Assembly (NCBI GenBank): GCA_949292725.1
Contig: CASFAQ010000002.1
Location: 1-56,122 of the forward strand
Direction: 5' to 3'
Length of the DNA: 56,122 nucleotides
Source of the DNA: an uncultured Eubacteriales bacterium
GTDB taxonomy: Bacteria; Bacillota; Clostridia; Lachnospirales; Lachnospiraceae
This document shows, in pieces, positions 52,816 through 56,122 of this stretch. The stretch's first letter is position 1. Every line of letters begins with the position of its first letter. A model generated the notes under the pieces. That model did not search any database and was not told the origin of the DNA. It saw only the letters and a program-made list of their open reading frames with translations. The position numbers and the translations under genes were made by a program.

Positions 52816-53685
52816 ATGAAATACAAAAAAAAGGTATTAGAAGATGTGATACAGGGAGTATTTCTCATATTGGGAATGATTACGGTTGGATTTGTTCTTT
52901 TGATTACTGTATATCTTATCCTGTCGGGCATCCCTGCAATCGGTGAAATCGGTATAGGTAATTTCATTTTAGGTGAAAAATGGGCGTCGACGGCGTCGGA
53001 GCCGTTCTATGGCATTCTGCCGTTCATGCTTACAAGTGTGTATGGTACGGCAGGGGCCATTATGCTCGGAGTGCCGATAGGGTTTCTGACGGCGCTATAT
53101 CTTGCCAAATTTGCGCCGGTGAAGGTAAAAACATCTGTTGAATTCGTCGTGGCGCTGCTTGCCGGTGTTCCTTCCGTAGTGTATGGTTTTGTGGGGATGA
53201 TGGTTTTGGTTCCTGCCATACGAAAATTATTTAATATTCCGGACGGCGCGGTTTTATTTACGGCGATAATTGTGCTGGCGGTAATGATTCTGCCAACCAT
53301 CATCAAGGTGTCCATAACCTCGCTTGAGGCCGTACCGAAGGAGTATGAAGATGCTTCGTTTGCACTGGGCGCGACGCCGGTTGAGACATATTGCAGGGTA
53401 TCTGTTCCGGCTGCAAGAAGCGGTATTGCGGCAGCAATCGTTCTGGGAGTCGGCCGCGCGATAGGAGAAGCCATGGCGGTTATGATGGTTGCCGGTAATG
53501 TGGCCAATATGCCGCATCTTTTTGGAAGCGTAAGATTTCTTACAACGGCCATTGCCTCTGAGATGTCTTATTCCAGCGGATTACAGCGTCAGGCGCTGTT
53601 CTCCATCGCGTTGGTGCTGTTTCTTTTTATAATGCTGATAAACGCTGCGCTCAATTTCTTTTTGAAGAGAAATAAGGAGGCCTGA
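52816..53685 (+). CDS. pstC: Phosphate ABC transporter permease PstC
   Basis: A 289-residue permease with about six helices. Typical segments: FILGEKWASTASEPFYGILP, LLAGVPSVVYGFVGMMVLVP and the EAA-type loop ALGATPVETYCRVSVPAARS that contacts PstB. It follows pstS by 18 bp. It is intact. Confidence 0.95.
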   Translation: MKYKKKVLEDVIQGVFLILGMITVGFVLLITVYLILSGIPAIGEIGIGNFILGEKWASTASEPFYGILPFMLTSVYGTAGAIMLGVPIGFLTALYLAKFAPVKVKTSVEFVVALLAGVPSVVYGFVGMMVLVPAIRKLFNIPDGAVLFTAIIVLAVMILPTIIKVSITSLEAVPKEYEDASFALGATPVETYCRVSVPAARSGIAAAIVLGVGRAIGEAMAVMMVAGNVANMPHLFGSVRFLTTAIASEMSYSSGLQRQALFSIALVLFLFIMLINAALNFFLKRNKEA

Positions 53686-53686
53686 C

Positions 53687-54535
53687 ATGATTAAGCAGAG
53701 AAAAATATACATTATAGCCGTAAAGGCGCTTATGGGAATATCAATATCCATAACGGTGGTCCTTGTATTTTTACTGGCGGGATATATTCTGTTTAAGGGA
53801 CTTCCGTATATTACATGGGAGCTTCTTTTTACAAGCCCGAGTTATCTTTCAGAAAAAATCGGCATTCTGCCCGATATATTAAATACGATATATATTATAC
53901 TGGCGACTCTGGCATGCGTACTGCCGATTGGAGTCGGTGCAGCGATTTATCTTAATGAGTATGCCAAAAATAAGAAGATAGTCGGTATGATCGAATATGC
54001 CGCAGAGACCCTTTCAGGTATTCCGTCCATTATATACGGACTTGTGGGCATGTTATTTTTCTGCCAGTTTCTGCAGATGAAGACTTCGCTCCTTGCGGGT
54101 GCGCTTACGCTTGTAATGATGAATCTGCCGACTATTATGCGAACCACACAGGAAAGTTTAAAGACCGTGCCACAAAGCTACAGAGAGGGTGCATTCGGAC
54201 TTGGAGCCGGCAAATGGAGGGTTATACGTACGGTGGTACTTCCGGGATGCGTGGATGGTATAATTACAGGCTGCATCCTTTCCATAGGAAGGATTGTGGG
54301 AGAATCGGCGGCGCTTTTATTTACCGCAGGATTTGCCCATGCCTTAAATGGACTGTTTGAGGGGCTTTCAAGTTCGGGATGCACACTTACGGTTGCGTTA
54401 TACGTGTATGCAAAGGAACAGGGCGAGTTCGAGGTTGCATTCGCAATAGCTGCGATACTTATGATACTTATGTTCATAATTAACTTTGTATCGGAGCTTG
54501 TAAGCCGTCATTTTATGAAGATCAGAAGAGTGTAA
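53687..54535 (+). CDS. pstA: Phosphate ABC transporter permease PstA
   Basis: A 282-residue permease partner of Pst[41 protein letters not shown] (the EAA loop) and [17 protein letters not shown]. Start ATG 53687 is 1 bp after the pstC stop with aggagg in pstC. It is intact. Confidence 0.95.
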   Translation: MIKQRKIYIIAVKALMGISISITVVLVFLLAGYILFKGLPYITWELLFTSPSYLSEKIGILPDILNTIYIILATLACVLPIGVGAAIYLNEYAKNKKIVGMIEYAAETLSGIPSIIYGLVGMLFFCQFLQMKTSLLAGALTLVMMNLPTIMRTTQESLKTVPQSYREGAFGLGAGKWRVIRTVVLPGCVDGIITGCILSIGRIVGESAALLFTAGFAHALNGLFEGLSSSGCTLTVALYVYAKEQGEFEVAFAIAAILMILMFIINFVSELVSRHFMKIRRV

Positions 54536-54551
54536 AGGAGTGTATACTGTT

Positions 54552-55307
54552 ATGGATCCTATCATGACTGTAAGGAATCTTAATCTGTGGTATGGAAAGG
54601 TACAGGCGTTAAAAGATGTGAGTATGGATATTCAGGAAAGAAGTATTACCGCGCTTATCGGTCCTTCGGGTTGCGGTAAATCCACGTTTTTAAAAACACT
54701 TAATCGTATGAACGATCTGATACCTGATGTAAGGATTACCGGCGAGGTGCTGTATAATGGGAAAAATATATTCGACTCTTCCGTGGATGTAAATGAGCTT
54801 CGCAAGAATGTAGGTATGGTATTTCAGAAGCCCAATCCATTTCCAATGAGCATATATGATAATATTGCCTATGGTCCGAGGACGCATGGGATACGAAGTA
54901 AGGCTAAGCTTGACGATATAGTGGAACGCTCGCTGCGAGATGCAGCCATATGGGAAGAAGTAAAGAACAGACTTAAGAAGAACGCTCTCGGACTCTCGGG
55001 AGGCCAGCAGCAGCGTCTCTGTATCGCAAGAGCCCTTGCGGTAGAACCTCAGATAGTTCTGATGGATGAACCTACGTCGGCGCTTGATCCGATATCAACT
55101 GCCAATATAGAAAAACTTGCGGTAAAGCTTAAGGAAAAATACACTATCGTAATAGTAACGCATAATATGCAACAGGCATTCCGCATATCTGATAACACGG
55201 CGTTCTTCCTGCTTGGAGATCTGATAGAATATTCGGAAACTAAGAAAATGTTCACAAGCCCTACGGATAAACGTACGGACGATTACATAACCGGAATATA
55301 CGGATAA
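54552..55307 (+). CDS. pstB: Phosphate ABC transporter ATP-binding protein PstB
   Basis: I chose ATG 54552 (aaaggag about 12 bp upstream, end of pstA). A 251-residue ATPase: Walker A GPSGCGKS (about 38-45), [20 protein letters not shown], the ABC signature LSGGQQQRL, Walker [13 protein letters not shown] and the switch His in VTHNMQQA. There is no phoU behind it; an integrated element interrupts the region at the tRNA 3' end. Confidence 0.96.
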   Translation: MDPIMTVRNLNLWYGKVQALKDVSMDIQERSITALIGPSGCGKSTFLKTLNRMNDLIPDVRITGEVLYNGKNIFDSSVDVNELRKNVGMVFQKPNPFPMSIYDNIAYGPRTHGIRSKAKLDDIVERSLRDAAIWEEVKNRLKKNALGLSGGQQQRLCIARALAVEPQIVLMDEPTSALDPISTANIEKLAVKLKEKYTIVIVTHNMQQAFRISDNTAFFLLGDLIEYSETKKMFTSPTDKRTDDYITGIYG

Positions 55308-55331
55308 TGTGAGAAAAATACGATAAAAAAA

Positions 55332-55384
55332 TGCCGGTGGTGGGACTCGAACCCACACACCCTTGCGGATAACAGATTTTGAGT
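55332..55384 (-). tRNA. 3' part of tRNA-Leu, cut by an integrated element
   Basis: The minus strand reads actcaaaatctg (anticodon loop ctcaaaa, anticodon CAA), then a long variable arm with ttatccgcaagggtg, the T arm gtgggttcgagtcccac and the acceptor strand caccggca followed by a T-run. The 5' half that should pair with this acceptor and anticodon stem is absent: upstream sequence does not contain the expected 5' gccggtg. This is the remnant left when an element integrates into a tRNA gene. The whole gene is probably rebuilt at the other end of the element, outside the window. Confidence 0.75.
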
Positions 55385-55703
55385 TTTCGGGACAATCCTG
55401 AACCTGCTATCCTCTATTGGAACTAACTGAACTTTTCGGACACCTTCCGCGAAGCTAAAAACAGCTGAAACACTGATAAAATCGGCATTTCCTGAACAAA
55501 AGCCTTAAAAACCGGGCATTTCCCAGCCATCCAAATTCTAACCGCTTTGGGGCGGCTTTTGAGCCGTCTGCGGGATGTTGAAGGGATGTGCGCAGGATGC
55601 CCACGAACTTAATTATGATTCTTTTGTTACTACCGTTTCGATACAAAAGTCATTGTAGCAGTTTTACCCGTTGTTGACAATACGTTTTTTGGGAGCTGGT
55701 ACA

Positions 55704-55946
55704 ATGAAAAACCGAAAATATTACGAAAATCTTTTCGCAGACTATCCCAGCGTAGTGACACTCACACAGTTTCGAGGGATGTTAGGCGGGATAGGCGATA
55801 GCACTGCTCGGAAGCTGATGCGGGAAAATCGTGTGAAACATTATTACATCCGTCAGACCTACCTTATTCCTAAGGATTGGGTGATTGACTATGTACTCAG
55901 CGAACACTACGCTGAATACAGAGAACAACTGAAGGTCCAGGTTTAG
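55704..55946 (+). CDS. Excisionase-like small DNA-binding protein
   Basis: An 80-residue protein with ATG 55704 after gggagc. It starts MKNRKYYENLFADYPSVVTL and contains TLTQFRGMLGGIGDSTARKL, MRENRVKHYYIRQTYLIPKD and WVIDYVLSEHYAEYREQL. This pattern of a winged helix with LIPKDWVIDYVLS is seen in excisionase/DNA-binding proteins near ends of Tn1549-like elements. It would help direct recombination or regulation. It is followed by a strong terminator. Confidence 0.65.
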   Translation: MKNRKYYENLFADYPSVVTLTQFRGMLGGIGDSTARKLMRENRVKHYYIRQTYLIPKDWVIDYVLSEHYAEYREQLKVQV

Positions 55947-55974
55947 CCCTGCCCTTCTTCATATTGGCATGGAA

Positions 55975-56004
55975 AGGCACTCAGAAATGGGTGCCTATTT
56001 TTTA
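55975..56004 (+). terminator. Terminator after the excisionase-like gene
   Basis: aggcac/gtgcct stem (55975-55980 with 55991-55996) followed by attttttta. Confidence 0.7.
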
Positions 56005-56025
56005 TGCCTGTCAGGAGGTGACACA

Positions 56026-56122
56026 ATGAACACGCAAATCATCGCCGTCGCCAACCAGAAGGGCGGCGTCGGCAAAACGACCACCTGCGCGAACTTGGGC
56101 ATCGGGCTGGCCCAGGCCGGGA
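56026..56122 (+). CDS. ParA-family ATPase, N-terminal fragment at window edge
   Basis: The first 32 codons from ATG 56026, with aggaggtg upstream, read MNTQIIAVANQKGGVGKTTT, then CANLGIGLAQAG. This is the deviant Walker A of ParA/Soj partition ATPases. In integrative elements such genes often stand near one end and stabilise the element. The high G+C of third codon positions differs from the chromosome at the left. The rest is outside the window. Confidence 0.9.
   Translation, partial: MNTQIIAVANQKGGVGKTTTCANLGIGLAQAG

Larger units (their letters stand above)
55385..56122 (+). mobile_element. Start of an integrative (conjugative) element at tRNA-Leu
   Basis: From the tRNA scar the sequence becomes unlike the chromosome. 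It carries a small DNA-binding/excisionase-like gene and a ParA gene whose codons are strongly G+C-rich at third positions. The stretch 55385-55703 shows no gene I can support, only small hairpins such as ccgc/gcgg at 55542-55555. The integrase and the other end lie beyond the window. Confidence 0.7.

Overview
The window looks like a chromosome segment of a spore-forming Lachnospiraceae (Clostridia). A spore alpha/beta SASP gene, a GerW-type sporulation gene, zinc-type L28, Asp23/Gls24, a FakA-type kinase, Pit/DUF47, class B sortase and the DUF3793/DUF2325/Feo grouping all fit that family. No rRNA operon or CRISPR array is visible. The species cannot be named from sequence alone.

Layout. (1) 1-1190: an IS3-family element, running off the left edge, abuts the 3' half of an enolase gene. 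(2) 1270-9240: an iron cluster of DtxR-type repressor, flavodoxin, DUF2325, DUF3793, FeoA, FeoB, a Cys-rich FeoB partner and a Fur-like protein. It ends in a small-peptide/DUF6110/P1B-ATPase set that resembles a ferrosome locus. The ATPase has lost both ends and is fused to a beheaded HD-GYP gene. (3) 9370-18980: a graveyard of mobile DNA, with a relaxase carrying an internal deletion, MobC, a RelE/PrgI chimera, HTH fragments, pieces of AAA/DUF4143 ATPases, an IS21 remnant and a serine-recombinase scrap. Apparently intact cargo (AAA/DUF4143 ATPase, AraC regulator, DUF1349 protein) and an MFS gene with one nonsense codon are mixed in. (4) 19000-55310: ordinary chromosome with a distinctive codon style (many ATA, AGG and CTT codons). 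It holds sortase B, a Ca-type P-ATPase, Pit + DUF47, a broken giant surface protein followed by a TasA-like/sortase-tail chimera, an FKBP/trigger-factor-like protein, a two-component system, hisHF, ung, isocitrate dehydrogenase, a DEAD-box helicase, GT-C glycosyltransferases, CorA, sporulation-linked genes, rpmB, asp23-fakA-recG, SASP and pstSCAB. (5) 55332-56122: the 3' part of a tRNA-Leu, cut by an integrated element whose first genes (a small DNA-binding protein and ParA) run off the right edge.

How it works together. The iron cluster appears to be wired by one repressor: GTTAG-N6-CTAAC palindromes lie in front of flavodoxin, feoA and feoB, and the DtxR protein carries the Cys-x-x-Glu-His metal site of iron-type family members. 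A second palindrome is shared by feoA and the DUF6110 locus. Two phosphate importers (Pit/DUF47 and Pst) are present. The sortase/surface-protein area is decaying: the large adhesin-like gene has two in-frame stops, and the next gene joins a TasA/CalY-like body to a sortase B active-site tail.

The points most worth a second look are the double-nonsense surface gene with the TasA-sortase chimera, the ferrosome-like remnant and its operators, the tRNA-Leu integration scar, the double GT-C/discoidin fusion, and the 52-bp duplication that uncouples the IS3 start codon.
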